NCBI GenBank assembly: GCA_002477465.1
Contig: DLPV01000066.1
Span: 1-64,000 of the forward strand
Origin: Gammaproteobacteria bacterium UBA7449
GTDB lineage: Bacteria; Pseudomonadota; Gammaproteobacteria; Pseudomonadales; Pseudohongiellaceae
Reading direction: 5' to 3'
DNA length: 64,000 bases
Each line of letters opens with the position of its first letter. Positions within the stretch are counted from its first letter, which is position 1. Below are positions 8,005 to 17,267 of this stretch, piece after piece. Position numbers and translations under genes: made by a program. Under the pieces are notes generated by a model, which did not search any database, was not told the DNA's origin, and worked only from the letters and a program-made list of their open reading frames with translations.

Positions 8005-9141
8005 ATGGATAGTTTCGACATTTGTATTGCGGGGGCCGGTGTTGCAGGCCTCGCCCTCGCCCATCGGCTTGCGGAGCGGATGCCGACCGCAAGTATAGTC
8101 ATCCTCGAGCAGGAGAGTAGCTTCGGCCAGCACACCAGTAGCCGCCTTAGCGAGGTTATTCATGCAGGTATCTATTATCCGGAGGGTAGCCTCAAGGCGA
8201 GACTTTGTGTGGCCGGCAAGCAGGCGCTTTACCGATTCTGTGAAACCTATCAAGTTCCCTATAGAAACATTGGTAAGCTAATAATTTCACAGCATAAAGC
8301 TGACCCGGGCTTGGAGCAGTTAAAGGCAAAGGGCCACAGAAATGGCGTTGAAGACCTGCAGTTGTGGGACCAGGAGCGGCTGCTGCAGGCAGAACCGAAT
8401 CTACAGGCGGCAGCTGCACTGTATTCACCAAGCACCGGCATCCTGGACTCGCATCACTTCATGGCAACACTCTTAAGACTGGCTGAAACTGCCGGTGTGA
8501 CCTACGCAGCGCGCACTGAAGTGACCACTATCCATCCGATAGATAGTGGATTCGACGTAGAGACAAAAATTTTTAATGCCGGGAAATCAGATAGCTATAT
8601 TCTAAATGCAAAGTGCTTTATTAATTGTGCAGGATTGCAGGCGCAATCATTGGCAATGCGGGTCGAGGGCGTCGATGAAGCAAGTATTCCAAGCCAGCAC
8701 TTGTGCAAGGGTGACTATTTCGACTATGGCGGGCGCAACCCCTTTCAGCACTTGATATACCCCCTGCCAGAACCGGGGCTTGCAGGGCTTGGAATTCACA
8801 GCACCCAAGATTTGGCAGGGCGACTCAGATTCGGCCCCGATACTGAGTATGTCGGCGAGATTGATTACAGGATTAATCCTGCCAAACAAGCAGGCTTTGC
8901 AGAGGCCATACAGCGCTATTTTCCATCCCTGGATCCAACCAGATTGTCCCCTGCCTATGCGGGTATTCGGCCCAAGCTATCAGGCCCTGGCGAACCGCCA
9001 GCTGATTTCTGCATCCATGGGCCGGGAAGTAGCGGCTTACCTGGCTTGCTGCAGCTATTCGGCATCGAGTCTCCAGGACTCACAGCCAGCCTTGCCATTG
9101 GAGATTATGTGACAGATTTAGTAAGCGAAGTAACGATATGA
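8005..9141 (+). CDS. FAD-dependent oxidoreductase, L-2-hydroxyglutarate dehydrogenase/oxidase-like
   Basis: Flavoprotein of the DAO/LhgO family, which oxidises L-2-hydroxyglutarate to 2-oxoglutarate with electrons going to quinone or oxygen. The N-terminus has the FAD motif CIAGAGVAGLALAHRL, then SSRLSEVIHAGIYYPEGSLKA, a segment typical of LhgO and human L2HGDH. The FAD-contacting INCAGLQAQ and a C-terminal glycine-rich segment near GPGSSGLPGL follow. At about 378 aa it is shorter than E. coli LhgO (422), so substrate is inferred only. ATG at 8005 is preferred; an in-frame TTG at 7996 would add three residues. Confidence 0.82.
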   Translation: MDSFDICIAGAGVAGLALAHRLAERMPTASIVILEQESSFGQHTSSRLSEVIHAGIYYPEGSLKARLCVAGKQALYRFCETYQVPYRNIGKLIISQHKADPGLEQLKAKGHRNGVEDLQLWDQERLLQAEPNLQAAAALYSPSTGILDSHHFMATLLRLAETAGVTYAARTEVTTIHPIDSGFDVETKIFNAGKSDSYILNAKCFINCAGLQAQSLAMRVEGVDEASIPSQHLCKGDYFDYGGRNPFQHLIYPLPEPGLAGLGIHSTQDLAGRLRFGPDTEYVGEIDYRINPAKQAGFAEAIQRYFPSLDPTRLSPAYAGIRPKLSGPGEPPADFCIHGPGSSGLPGLLQLFGIESPGLTASLAIGDYVTDLVSEVTI

Positions 9142-9357
9142 AACACATAGATAAATTAATATCTTCATAAGTTGATATTGAAATACTATAGCGAAATTCT
9201 GGCAAATTCCCCACAATGTTCTTTACTTAGAATACTGAAGTTATCTCCTACACCCATCTGAGCAGATGCTTCATAGAAACCTCCGGGTTTCGTGTATTCC
9301 TTTATTTGTTACTCCTAATGGTATGAGCCTGAAGTCTGCCCAGACTTCAGGTTTTTT
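9142..9357 (+). ncRNA. Candidate small RNA or structured 3' UTR with three hairpins
   Basis: Between the LhgO-like gene and convergent pilZ lie three consecutive hairpins: CATCTG-AG-CAGATG (9255-9268), GAAACC-TCCG-GGTTTC (9276-9291) and the terminator at 9328-9357. TAGAAT at 9228-9233 could be a -10 box but no good -35 is visible. It may be an independent RNA of roughly 120 nt or simply the tail of the upstream mRNA. Confidence 0.35.
9328..9357 (+). terminator. Strong intrinsic terminator
   Basis: CCTGAAGTCTG, a CC loop and CAGACTTCAGG form a perfect 11-bp stem followed by six T on the plus strand. It ends transcription from the alkB-like/LhgO-like genes, or from a small RNA, 28 bp before the convergent pilZ stop. 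Confidence 0.92.
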
Positions 9358-9384
9358 GCCAAACAGATGGGTAAAGCGCATAAG

Positions 9385-9720
9385 TCACAGCGTATGCGTG
9401 GCTTTGCCTGATTCTAGCTGCCCGGCCAGGATGTTTTTGATTTTGGCCCTTAGTGTACCCTCCGGTTCAATGAACTGTATGCCAACGCCCCTGCGCCGCT
9501 TACCCTGGGCTCTGGCTGGCGTGATCCACACGACTCTGCCTGCTACTGGTATCTTCTCAGGCTCGCCCAATAGCTTGAGCAACACAAACACCTCCTTGCC
9601 CAGTTCTAAACTGCGGTTTGTCGGCACAAACAGGCCTCCGTACTGTATGAAGGGCATATAAGCCGCATACAGAACCGTTTCATCTTTAATAGTAAGTGAG
9701 AGAACGCAGTGTCCAGCCAT
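9385..9720 (-). CDS. pilZ: PilZ domain protein (type IV pilus PilZ homologue)
   Basis: Small cytoplasmic protein (111 aa) needed for type IV pilus assembly in Pseudomonas and Xanthomonas. The beta-barrel signature is visible in YGGLFVPTNRSLELGKEVF, VAGRVVWITPA and GVGIQF. The N-terminal RxxxR of c-di-GMP-binding PilZ domains is not seen, which fits the original PilZ protein that works through partners rather than nucleotide binding. It is the last gene of the tmk-holB-pilZ order found in Pseudomonas, 52 bp after holB. No pilus structural gene is in the window. Confidence 0.88.
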   Translation of the reverse strand: MAGHCVLSLTIKDETVLYAAYMPFIQYGGLFVPTNRSLELGKEVFVLLKLLGEPEKIPVAGRVVWITPARAQGKRRRGVGIQFIEPEGTLRAKIKNILAGQLESGKATHTL

Positions 9721-9772
9721 AGACTCTAGCCATTGTTGCGCCTACCTGACGCGACGAAGCATCCTCTGGCTA

Positions 9773-10813
9773 TCAGGCTCGGATGCCCAAAGGCAGCTGG
9801 TGCCAACGCCAGAGTAACGATTCCATAATGAGCTGGGGATTGGGATTGGTAGAGCTCTGCAACTGCTGCCTGCAGGCCAGCGCTGATTCATAGAAGGCTA
9901 ACAAGCAAGCCATTTGAGACTTTTTATTCTGATCAGAGTCTCTCAACAGCTCCGCAATCCCCAAGAGCGAAACATAATATCCGCCCTGCTGCTGTGATTC
10001 ATTCAATAGATACTTAATCAATATAGTCGAAGTATTGAGCAAATACCCAACCGCTGAATCTTCACCTAGTTTTCCAGCCTGATTTACACCCTGGCTTACT
10101 GACTGGTTTCCCATTAACAGTCCACAAAGGGTGGTAATAAAGGCCTGCTGCGCCTCATAGGCGCCGCTCTGGGCTAACTCAATCGCGCGAACCGGATGAT
10201 TGTTGGCAGCGACCAGTAACTTAACCTCATCTTCTTCGCCCACAACGTTGGCGCGCAGCCAATCAAGTGATTCTTCAAAACCAGGTGTATGGAACTTTAG
10301 ACGCTGACAACGGGAGCGCACAGTTGCCATTAAAGCGCCAGGTGAATCTGTTACCAGGAACAGATAATTATTGGGATGAGGCTCTTCCAAAGTCTTCAAC
10401 AGGGCATTTGCTGCGCTCACATTCATCTGGTGCGCATGATCAACGATCACTACTTTGGCACCGCCAGCGTGGCTTGTTCTGGATAGAAATTGAGCCACCT
10501 CCCTGATCTGGTCAACTTTAATATCCCTTGCATTGTCTTCCGGCGATACGCGCAACAAATCAGGGTGTTGCATCGAGCTGCCGAGCAAGCAATTCTTGCA
10601 TTCTTCGCAGGGCATTCCTCCCTGTGGCGAATTGCAGAGCAGCAATTGGGCAAATCTTTCCGCGAACAGCTTTTTGCCAAGACCACCTGCACCAGCTATT
10701 AAATAGGCATGTGCAAGCTGTTGGTTCTGCATTTGGCTAGCAAGGCTTTGCCACTGACTATGCTGCCAGGGCAAAGGAATCACCGGTAAAAGTTGTCGAC
10801 TATCGCTCATCAA
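9773..10813 (-). CDS. holB: DNA polymerase III subunit delta'
   Basis: Clamp-loader subunit that forms a complex with DnaX and delta to load the beta clamp. The 346-aa product has a P-loop-like GAGGLGKK and a zinc-binding cysteine cluster (CNSPQGGMPCEECKNC). It also has the AAA+ segment LLKTLEEPH and the SRC motif (TVRSRCQRL). Length is close to E. coli HolB (334). Its start overlaps the end of tmk by 14 bp, suggesting translational coupling. The second methionine is an equally possible start. Confidence 0.94.
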   Translation of the reverse strand: MMSDSRQLLPVIPLPWQHSQWQSLASQMQNQQLAHAYLIAGAGGLGKKLFAERFAQLLLCNSPQGGMPCEECKNCLLGSSMQHPDLLRVSPEDNARDIKVDQIREVAQFLSRTSHAGGAKVVIVDHAHQMNVSAANALLKTLEEPHPNNYLFLVTDSPGALMATVRSRCQRLKFHTPGFEESLDWLRANVVGEEDEVKLLVAANNHPVRAIELAQSGAYEAQQAFITTLCGLLMGNQSVSQGVNQAGKLGEDSAVGYLLNTSTILIKYLLNESQQQGGYYVSLLGIAELLRDSDQNKKSQMACLLAFYESALACRQQLQSSTNPNPQLIMESLLWRWHQLPLGIRA

Positions 10814-11444
10814 GAAAGATTCTCAAGCGTTGTTCAAGGGTTTCCAACAGCTGATCCCTGACTGCCAGTAAGGGCTTTGATGCATCTATTAGTGCACATC
10901 GTTGCGGATTCGCTGCTGCGATTTCAAGATAACAACTTCTGACACGATGAAAAAAATCGATTTGCTCCTGTTCTATCCTGTCTAACGCGCCGCGCTGACT
11001 TGCACGGTTCAGGCCGGTGGCAGGCTCAAGATCAAGAATTACAGTCAAATCTGGTCGCAACTCCCCCTGCACCAAGTCCTCCAGGGCACTTATAAATCTC
11101 TCTCCTAATTCACGTCCCGCGCCTTGATAGGCGTAGGTGGCATCGGTGAAGCGATCACATAGAACCCATTTCCCTTTGGCGATGGCAGGTCTTATTTTGG
11201 TATTCAGGTGCTGGGCTCGTGCTGCAAAAACCAGAAGCAGCTCAGTCGCCGCATCCATTGGCTCATCATGGTTATCCAGAATCAAATCGCGAATTTTTTC
11301 AGCTAAATGTGTGCCACCTGGCTCTCTGGTTACAATATATTCAACATCATTTTCAGCAAGGTATGACTCGATGACAGCAAGGTTTGTACTCTTGCCAACT
11401 CCCTCCCCGCCTTCAAGAGTGATGAATTTACCAGGCCTAATCAT
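10800..11444 (-). CDS. tmk: Thymidylate kinase
   Basis: Phosphorylates dTMP to dTDP, an essential step of dTTP supply. The 214-aa product shows the P-loop LEGGEGVGKST near the N-terminus, TREPGGT, the DRF variant of the DR(Y/H) motif in CDRFTDATYAYQGAGRE, and a lid region rich in basic residues (RASQRGALDRIEQE). Length is typical. It overlaps mltG by 8 bp upstream and holB by 14 bp downstream. Confidence 0.96.
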   Translation of the reverse strand: MIRPGKFITLEGGEGVGKSTNLAVIESYLAENDVEYIVTREPGGTHLAEKIRDLILDNHDEPMDAATELLLVFAARAQHLNTKIRPAIAKGKWVLCDRFTDATYAYQGAGRELGERFISALEDLVQGELRPDLTVILDLEPATGLNRASQRGALDRIEQEQIDFFHRVRSCYLEIAAANPQRCALIDASKPLLAVRDQLLETLEQRLRIFLDER

Positions 11445-12468
11445 TGCCGTCCTGCTCCGTATTAGCCTGCCGCTGAAATCGATTCACGGCGGCATTATGT
11501 TCTTCCAGCGTTGCAGAAAAATAGTGTGTTCCATCGCCTCGTGCAACGAAATAAAGGCTATCACCGGGCAAGGGATTAAGGCTGGCAATAATTGATGTCT
11601 CACCAGGCAATGCAATTGGGCTCGGCGGTAGCCCTGAGATACGATAAGTGTTGTATGCCGTTGTCGTCCTTAGGTGCTCGCGAGTAAGATTTCCATCAAA
11701 GTCTTCCCCGATACCATATATCACAGTGGGGTCAGACTGCAGTCGCATACCTTGCTCAAGGCGCCGTACGAACACACCAGCGATATGTCCACGCTCGCTG
11801 GTAGCCGCAGATTCCTTTTCTATAATAGAAGCCAGAATCAGCGCCTCATAGGGAGAATTGAACGGCAACGCCCCCAGACGATTCTGCCAATGTTCCTGGA
11901 GGATAGTTTCTTGACGTATTCGCGCCCGGCGCAACAGCTCCAGGTCAGTGGTACCTTTTATATAGAAATAAGTCTCCGGGTGCAGCATCCCCTCTGGATT
12001 AGTTGATTCTAGCTCAAGCGCCTCCGCGAGTTCGGTGGCTGATGCCTCGCCAAGAGTCTGTTGTAGTTCAGGTTGGCCGGCCAGCGCTTCCATAACCTCA
12101 GTAATCGTCCAGCCCTCAAGTAAGGTGACTCGATATTGGATTACATCACCAGCGACCATTTTCGCTAGCAGGTCGGCGGTGCTTATCCCAGGCTCAATAC
12201 GATACTCTCCGGTTTGTAGATCCGCCTCCACACCCTCCCAGCGTGCAGCTATCCTGAAAAACAAGGGTGAAGTCAGTATCCCTTGCTCGGTGAGATCATT
12301 GGTTATTCGAGTGAGTGAGCTTCCAGGCGAGACCTCGAATACGCGTGCGTCGGTAACCGAATCAAGCGGCTGCTGGAAGCGATGCATCGAGATAGAGGCG
12401 AACAGTGCCACCAAAAGCAGCAGGCTAAATCCAAAACTCAGGATTGCCTTTCTAGTGAGACTGGGCAT
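11437..12468 (-). CDS. mltG: Endolytic peptidoglycan transglycosylase MltG (YceG)
   Basis: Inner-membrane enzyme that cleaves nascent glycan strands and is proposed to set their length. The 343-aa product has one N-terminal membrane segment (about 9-27). A LysM-like region follows, with VFEVSPGSSLTRITNDL and QTGEYRIEPG. The YceG catalytic domain contains LASIIEKESA, with the catalytic glutamate at about E217, and RLQSDPTVIYG. In Pseudomonas and E. coli, pabC lies between fabF and mltG. Here mltG follows fabF after 178 bp with no pabC. Confidence 0.95.
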   Translation of the reverse strand: MPSLTRKAILSFGFSLLLLVALFASISMHRFQQPLDSVTDARVFEVSPGSSLTRITNDLTEQGILTSPLFFRIAARWEGVEADLQTGEYRIEPGISTADLLAKMVAGDVIQYRVTLLEGWTITEVMEALAGQPELQQTLGEASATELAEALELESTNPEGMLHPETYFYIKGTTDLELLRRARIRQETILQEHWQNRLGALPFNSPYEALILASIIEKESAATSERGHIAGVFVRRLEQGMRLQSDPTVIYGIGEDFDGNLTREHLRTTTAYNTYRISGLPPSPIALPGETSIIASLNPLPGDSLYFVARGDGTHYFSATLEEHNAAVNRFQRQANTEQDGND

Positions 12469-12646
12469 TAAGGGCTTGATCCATTTCTATGCTATCGGCT
12501 GCGTCTTACCAGTCAGCCATTAAGGCTACAGGAAAGGCAAAAGTCTAGCATGGAAGTGACGATGCGCAGAGTACTGGAAACCCTGCGGCGTCCTCACTGA
12601 ACCCCGTCGCTGGCTTGAAGTGCATTAGATTAAATGGGAAGAAGAA

Positions 12647-13885
12647 TCAGACCCGCTTGAAGATCAGGCTGCCGTTCGTTCCGCCGAAACCGAACGAGTT
12701 TGATAATACCGCATTCACCTGTTGCTCTCTGGCCGTATGTGGGACATAGTCCAGATCGCAACCTTCTTCTGTATTGTCGAGATTGATCGTCGGGGACACA
12801 ATCTGGTCACGCAGAGTTAACACCGAGACGATCGCCTCAGCGGCTCCCGAAGCTCCCAATAAGTGCCCAATCATGGATTTGGTGGAGCTAACACACAGTT
12901 TGTGGGCGTGGTCTCCGAACACTGTTTTGACTGCCTGGCTCTCAGCCACATCTCCAGCTAGCGTCGAGGTGCCATGGGCATTGATGTAGTCTATTTCGCT
13001 GGGATCAAGCTGGGCGCTATGTAGCGCATTTCGCATACAGCGAGCGGCACCCTCTCCGCCTTCAGACGGTGCGGTCATGTGATAAGCATCGCCACTCATT
13101 CCGAATCCAACCAGCTCGGCGTAGATAGTAGCTCCGCGCTTTTGTGCGTGCTCCATCTCCTCCAGCACCATGACGCCAGCGCCGTCACTGAGTACAAAGC
13201 CATCTCTATCCTTATCCCAAGGCCGACTCGCGCGTTCCGGATCATCATTTCGGGTTGATAACGCCCTGGCGGCACAAAAACCGCCGAGACCAACCCGCGA
13301 TGTTGCCATTTCCGCACCACCCACCAGCATGATGTCAGCCTGACTGTTACTAATCATGTTCGCGGCTAGCCCGATATTGTGGGTGCCCGTGGTGCAGGCA
13401 GTCACAACTGAGATATTCGGCCCCTTTAGATTGAAGCGGATCGACAGATTGCCGGATATCATATTGATGATTGAACCAGGGACGAAGAAAGGCGTGACCT
13501 TTCGCGGACCGGACTCGTGAATCTGCAGCGCGGTCTCTTCGATGGTCGTAATTCCACCGATGCCAGATCCGACCGCCACGCCGAATCGTTCAGGGTCAAA
13601 CCCACTCTCTTCCAGACCGGAATCTTCCAGCGCCTGCACACCCGCAGCGATGCCATAGTGCATGAATTCATCCATGCGGCGGGCCTCTTTGGGGGCGATG
13701 TACTTGTCGCGATCGAAGTCCTGAAGCGAACCACCGAATCGAGTGGAAAACTCGCTAACGTCAAATCGAGTGATGGGGGTAATACCACTTTTGCCATTGC
13801 AAATGGCATCCCAGGCACTAGCCACATCAGTACCAACTGGTGTCAGCAGACCGAGACCAGTGACAGCAATTCTTCTACCGTTCAC
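12647..13885 (-). CDS. fabF: 3-oxoacyl-[acyl-carrier-protein] synthase II
   Basis: Condensing enzyme that elongates acyl-ACP with malonyl-ACP and, in gammaproteobacteria, controls cis-vaccenate production. The 412-aa product has the complete Cys-His-His triad: C164 ([13 protein letters not shown]), H304 ([12 protein letters not shown]) and H341 ([13 protein letters not shown]). The conserved C-terminal [12 protein letters not shown] is also present. It follows acpP by 96 bp, with an intrinsic-terminator-like hairpin between them that may lower its expression relative to acpP. Confidence 0.97.
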   Translation of the reverse strand: MNGRRIAVTGLGLLTPVGTDVASAWDAICNGKSGITPITRFDVSEFSTRFGGSLQDFDRDKYIAPKEARRMDEFMHYGIAAGVQALEDSGLEESGFDPERFGVAVGSGIGGITTIEETALQIHESGPRKVTPFFVPGSIINMISGNLSIRFNLKGPNISVVTACTTGTHNIGLAANMISNSQADIMLVGGAEMATSRVGLGGFCAARALSTRNDDPERASRPWDKDRDGFVLSDGAGVMVLEEMEHAQKRGATIYAELVGFGMSGDAYHMTAPSEGGEGAARCMRNALHSAQLDPSEIDYINAHGTSTLAGDVAESQAVKTVFGDHAHKLCVSSTKSMIGHLLGASGAAEAIVSVLTLRDQIVSPTINLDNTEEGCDLDYVPHTAREQQVNAVLSNSFGFGGTNGSLIFKRV

Positions 13886-13920
13886 GTTGATGGCTCCGTG
13901 GTCATTTCACAAACGCCCAA

Positions 13921-13957
13921 TAAACAAAAGCTACTCTAGAAGGTTCCAGAGTAGCTT
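13921..13957 (-). terminator. Terminator/attenuator between acpP and fabF
   Basis: On the minus strand AAGCTACTCT, a 10-base loop and AGAGTAGCTT form a 10-bp stem followed by the T-rich TTGTTTATT. It lies 24 bp after the acpP stop and before fabF, so it probably ends most acpP transcripts and lets a fraction read into fabF. This would fit the large excess of ACP that cells need. Confidence 0.7.
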
Positions 13958-13981
13958 CGTGTCAATTCATCGGGCTGAAGA

Positions 13982-14215
13982 TTACAGGTTTTGGTTAATG
14001 TAATCGATTGCGAGCTGTACGGTGGTAATTTTTTCGGCTTCTTCGTCAGGAATTTCAGTTTCGAATTCCTCCTCGAGTGCCATTACCAGTTCGACGGTAT
14101 CTAGTGAATCAGCGCCCAAATCTTCTACAAATGAAGCAGAAGGCTTGACCTCGTCTTCCTTAACGCCAAGCTGTTCGCAGACAATTTTCTTAACGCGCTC
14201 TTCAATGCTACTCAT
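13982..14215 (-). CDS. acpP: Acyl carrier protein
   Basis: Small acidic cytoplasmic protein (77 aa) that carries growing acyl chains on a phosphopantetheine arm. The attachment serine is S37 in the motif [19 protein letters not shown]. Length and the helix-rich acidic composition are standard. It lies between fabG (218 bp upstream) and fabF; the long upstream gap leaves room for its own promoter. Confidence 0.98.
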   Translation of the reverse strand: MSSIEERVKKIVCEQLGVKEDEVKPSASFVEDLGADSLDTVELVMALEEEFETEIPDEEAEKITTVQLAIDYINQNL

Positions 14216-14421
14216 ATCTTTTTTAGCTCCTAACTCTTTGTTTCTTAAAGCTTTGTCCTACAGCCCCTCTGTGACAACTGCCTTGCTTCCGTGCAGCCGC
14301 CCGCATCAAGGGCGCAATTTTACCTCTATTTGTTGGCAATGTAATGCCTAATTTAAAATATCCTGATTGGTGAAAATTTAACCACCTTCCGAGGACCTTT
14401 AAACACGTCGCTAATCCTGGC

Positions 14422-14439
14422 GGGTGATTTTAATCACCC
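14422..14439 (-). repeat. Hairpin overlapping the fabG stop codon
   Basis: GGGTGATT and AATCACCC form an 8-bp stem with a 2-base centre that includes the fabG TGA (14434-14436). No T-run follows on the minus strand. It may stabilise the fabG 3' end. Confidence 0.4.
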
Positions 14440-15177
14440 CATGTACATTCCGCCATTTACATGTAGGGTTTCGCCTGTGATGTAGCCGCCCTCAGATGAG
14501 GATAGAAAACCCACAACTGCAGCGATTTCCTCAGGCTGCCCCAGCCTGCCAAGGGGAATCTGCGCCAACAGCGCTTCGGTTTGCTGCTCAGGCAGATCCC
14601 GGGTCATATCCGTATCGATAAATCCTGGCGCTACGGCGTTTACGGTTATGCCGCGCGACCCAATTTCCTTTGCCAGTGAACGGGTAAATCCTTCTATGCC
14701 GGCTTTCGAGGCAGCATAGTTGCTCTGGCCTGCGTTGCCGCTGGACCCGACCACTGAAGAAATATTCACAATGCGTCCAGTGCGGGCTTTGGTCATACCC
14801 TTAACGCAGGCCTTACACAATCGGTACATTGAACTCAGGTTGGTGTTAATGACCGTATCCCACTCGTCTGTCTTCATTCGCATAAGCAGATTGTCTCGGG
14901 TGACACCCGCATTATTGACCAGCACTGTCGGCATAGCGAATTGTTCGCCAATTCCACTCACCAGCGCGGTCACCGACTCATCGTTGCCCACATCAGCACA
15001 CATGCCAGTTCCTGTAATACCTGCTTCCTGAAGATAGGCGGAAATCGCTTCGGCCCCAGCGTCACTGGTGGCGGTGCCAATTACTGTCATCCCCTGCTTA
15101 CCCAGTTCCAGTGCGATTGCGCGGCCGATTCCTCGACTCGCGCCAGTTACCAATGCAACTACAGCGTCATCATTCAT
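14434..15177 (-). CDS. fabG: 3-oxoacyl-[acyl-carrier-protein] reductase
   Basis: NADPH-dependent short-chain dehydrogenase that reduces 3-ketoacyl-ACP in each elongation cycle. The 247-aa product has the cofactor motif TGASRGIGRA (11-20), the NNAG motif (88-91) and the catalytic set S141 (ISSVVGSSG), Y154 and K158 (YAASK). The family's GGMYMG end closes it. It follows fabD after 53 bp in the same block. Confidence 0.97.
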   Translation of the reverse strand: MNDDAVVALVTGASRGIGRAIALELGKQGMTVIGTATSDAGAEAISAYLQEAGITGTGMCADVGNDESVTALVSGIGEQFAMPTVLVNNAGVTRDNLLMRMKTDEWDTVINTNLSSMYRLCKACVKGMTKARTGRIVNISSVVGSSGNAGQSNYAASKAGIEGFTRSLAKEIGSRGITVNAVAPGFIDTDMTRDLPEQQTEALLAQIPLGRLGQPEEIAAVVGFLSSSEGGYITGETLHVNGGMYMG

Positions 15178-15230
15178 GAACTTTTCCTGAGAAGAACCCT
15201 ATGCTTGGAATTATTTCGAAAATATTGTTT

Positions 15231-16169
15231 TCAGGCAGACACTTCAGCAATTGCGCTATTTAGACTGGCTTCGTCTTCGCTGCCGAGGCACACGATGTCC
15301 GATTCTATGCGCTTGATCAGGCCGCAGAGCACCTTGCCCGGACCGCATTCGATCAGTTTGCTCACTCCCGCCTTGTGCATGATCCTCACACAATCTACCC
15401 AGAGCACAGGCTCATAGAGTTGCCTGATCAGGTTCTGCTTAATTTGTTCCGGGTCCGCATAAATATCAGCGCTCACATTTTGTACCACCGGCGTGTGAGG
15501 GCTATTAAATTCTATGCCCTCAAGTACAGTTTCCAATTTTTTGGCTGCAGGACGCATTAGGGCACAATGGGACGGCACACTGACGTTTAGAGGCAAGGCG
15601 CGCTTGGCACCAGCTTCTTTGCAGAGCACAATCGCGCGGTCTACGGCTTCGGTTTCTCCAGCGATGACGGTCTGTCCGGGCGAATTAAAATTCGCCGCCG
15701 ACACCGCTCCGACAGTCTCTGCTTCATCACAGATTTCGTTGATTTGGTAGTTCTCAAGACCCACTATAGCTGCCATCTTGCTGGTTCCCTCAGCAACTGC
15801 CGCCTGCATGGACTTGCCGCGCTGGTGCACAACCCGCACCCCATCTTTAAGGCTAAGCACCCCAGCGCATACCAGCGCGGAGTACTCACCAAGACTGTGT
15901 CCTGCCAGGATCGCGGGCGCAGAACCACCCTGCTCTTTCCACAATCTTGCTATTGCCACCGAGGCTGTAAGCAAAACCGGTTGGGTAATATGGGTTTGAT
16001 CGAGAATATTGTCAGGGTCGTGCTGACAGATCTCCCAGAGGTTGAGACCAAGAGCTGCAGAAGCTTCATCAAAAGTTTCACTGATTGATGTGTTATTACT
16101 GGCGAGATCGGCAAGCATGCCCAGTTTCTGTGAGCCCTGGCCAGGGAAAACGAATCCAAATTTCTGCAT
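15231..16169 (-). CDS. fabD: Malonyl-CoA:ACP transacylase
   Basis: Loads malonate from CoA onto ACP to feed fatty acid elongation. The 312-aa product has the N-terminal FVFPGQGSQ, the nucleophile elbow GHSLGEYSALV (S92), and the catalytic-histidine segment VSVPSHCALM near residue 200. It follows plsX directly, with 58 bp between. The fabH gene that separates plsX and fabD in E. coli is absent, as in Pseudomonas. Confidence 0.97.
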   Translation of the reverse strand: MQKFGFVFPGQGSQKLGMLADLASNNTSISETFDEASAALGLNLWEICQHDPDNILDQTHITQPVLLTASVAIARLWKEQGGSAPAILAGHSLGEYSALVCAGVLSLKDGVRVVHQRGKSMQAAVAEGTSKMAAIVGLENYQINEICDEAETVGAVSAANFNSPGQTVIAGETEAVDRAIVLCKEAGAKRALPLNVSVPSHCALMRPAAKKLETVLEGIEFNSPHTPVVQNVSADIYADPEQIKQNLIRQLYEPVLWVDCVRIMHKAGVSKLIECGPGKVLCGLIKRIESDIVCLGSEDEASLNSAIAEVSA

Positions 16170-16227
16170 GTAGGCTGTCTGTTGCTGTCGTGATATCTGG
16201 TTTTATAATTTTACTTGAGGCGATGTA

Positions 16228-17265
16228 TTATCGGGCAATCGGCGAATCTGATTGCGACATGATGGCAGCTACCCGGTTGGCAATCAATTGGGGCACCTTA
16301 TTTTCAATCTCGCGTATGGCCTGTTGAATCGCATAGAAAAAACCTTCACTGGTCGCATTTCCATGGCTTTTAACAATACTGCCCTGCAAGCCCAGCAAAC
16401 TGGCGCCGTTAAAGCGCTGCGGGTTAATTTGGCTCGATAAGCGATTCAGTATCGAATTGGGGGCATATCCCGACAGACGGGTCAGCATGCTCTCTCTTAT
16501 CTGCGCAGCCAGCAGCTTATTAATGACATTGGCAACTCCGGCGCTGGATTTGATGGTCACATTACCCACAAAACCATCACAAACCACAACATCAGCCGCA
16601 CCATCAAACAGGTCATTGGCTTCAACGAAACCGATATAATTGACGGCGTCGCAATCCTCCAGCATCTTGCCGGCTTGTTGCACCTCGTTGGTCCCCTTAT
16701 ATTCCTCTGCACCAATATTTAGCAGAGCTACGCTAACGGACTCACCATTAAGCGATTCAGCCAATACAGAGCCCATGACCGCAAATTCGAACAACTGCTG
16801 CCGATCACATTCAGGGTTGGCACCCACATCCAGCAGGTAACTCTGATTCATTGCACCGGGGATAGTGGCAACAATGGCAGGCTTTTGAATGCCATCCAGG
16901 GTCTTTAACAGATGACGACCAACCATCAGCAGTGCGCCAGTATTACCCGCACTCACCATCGCACCCACCTCCCCTTGTTTCACCAACTCAGTGGCAAGGA
17001 ACATTGAGGAGCGCCGCCCTGAACGCAAAACGTTTCTGGGCTTATCGGCATTGGTTATGGCTTGGTCGCTGTGAATCATCCGGAATCGGCACAGCGACTC
17101 TTGTTCGGCGTCATGCAGCAGGGGCGACATGCGTTGCTCATCCCCTACCAGTACCAGCTCTAATTCTGGATTCTCCTGCAAAGCCCGCAGAGAAGCCGGG
17201 ACGGTAACATCGACACCGCCCTCACCACCCATAGCATCAATCGCTATGCGTTTGTTATCACTCAA
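16228..17265 (-). CDS. plsX: Phosphate acyltransferase PlsX
   Basis: Peripheral membrane enzyme that converts acyl-ACP to acyl-phosphate for phospholipid synthesis. The 345-aa product contains the family N-terminus IAIDAMGGEGG and conserved segments SAGNTGALL, LLDVGAN and VCDGFVGNV. The only start that keeps the conserved N-terminus is TTG at 17263-17265, two bases after the rpmF stop; the next in-frame ATG lies inside the conserved AMGG. The Shine-Dalgarno would fall in the last rpmF codons, implying coupling to rpmF translation. Confidence 0.95.
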   Translation of the reverse strand: MSDNKRIAIDAMGGEGGVDVTVPASLRALQENPELELVLVGDEQRMSPLLHDAEQESLCRFRMIHSDQAITNADKPRNVLRSGRRSSMFLATELVKQGEVGAMVSAGNTGALLMVGRHLLKTLDGIQKPAIVATIPGAMNQSYLLDVGANPECDRQQLFEFAVMGSVLAESLNGESVSVALLNIGAEEYKGTNEVQQAGKMLEDCDAVNYIGFVEANDLFDGAADVVVCDGFVGNVTIKSSAGVANVINKLLAAQIRESMLTRLSGYAPNSILNRLSSQINPQRFNGASLLGLQGSIVKSHGNATSEGFFYAIQQAIREIENKVPQLIANRVAAIMSQSDSPIAR

Positions 17266-17267
17266 GA

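Noticed and set aside
9266..9661. 131-codon plus-strand frame
   Set aside because: It runs through a strong intrinsic terminator and then antisense to pilZ.
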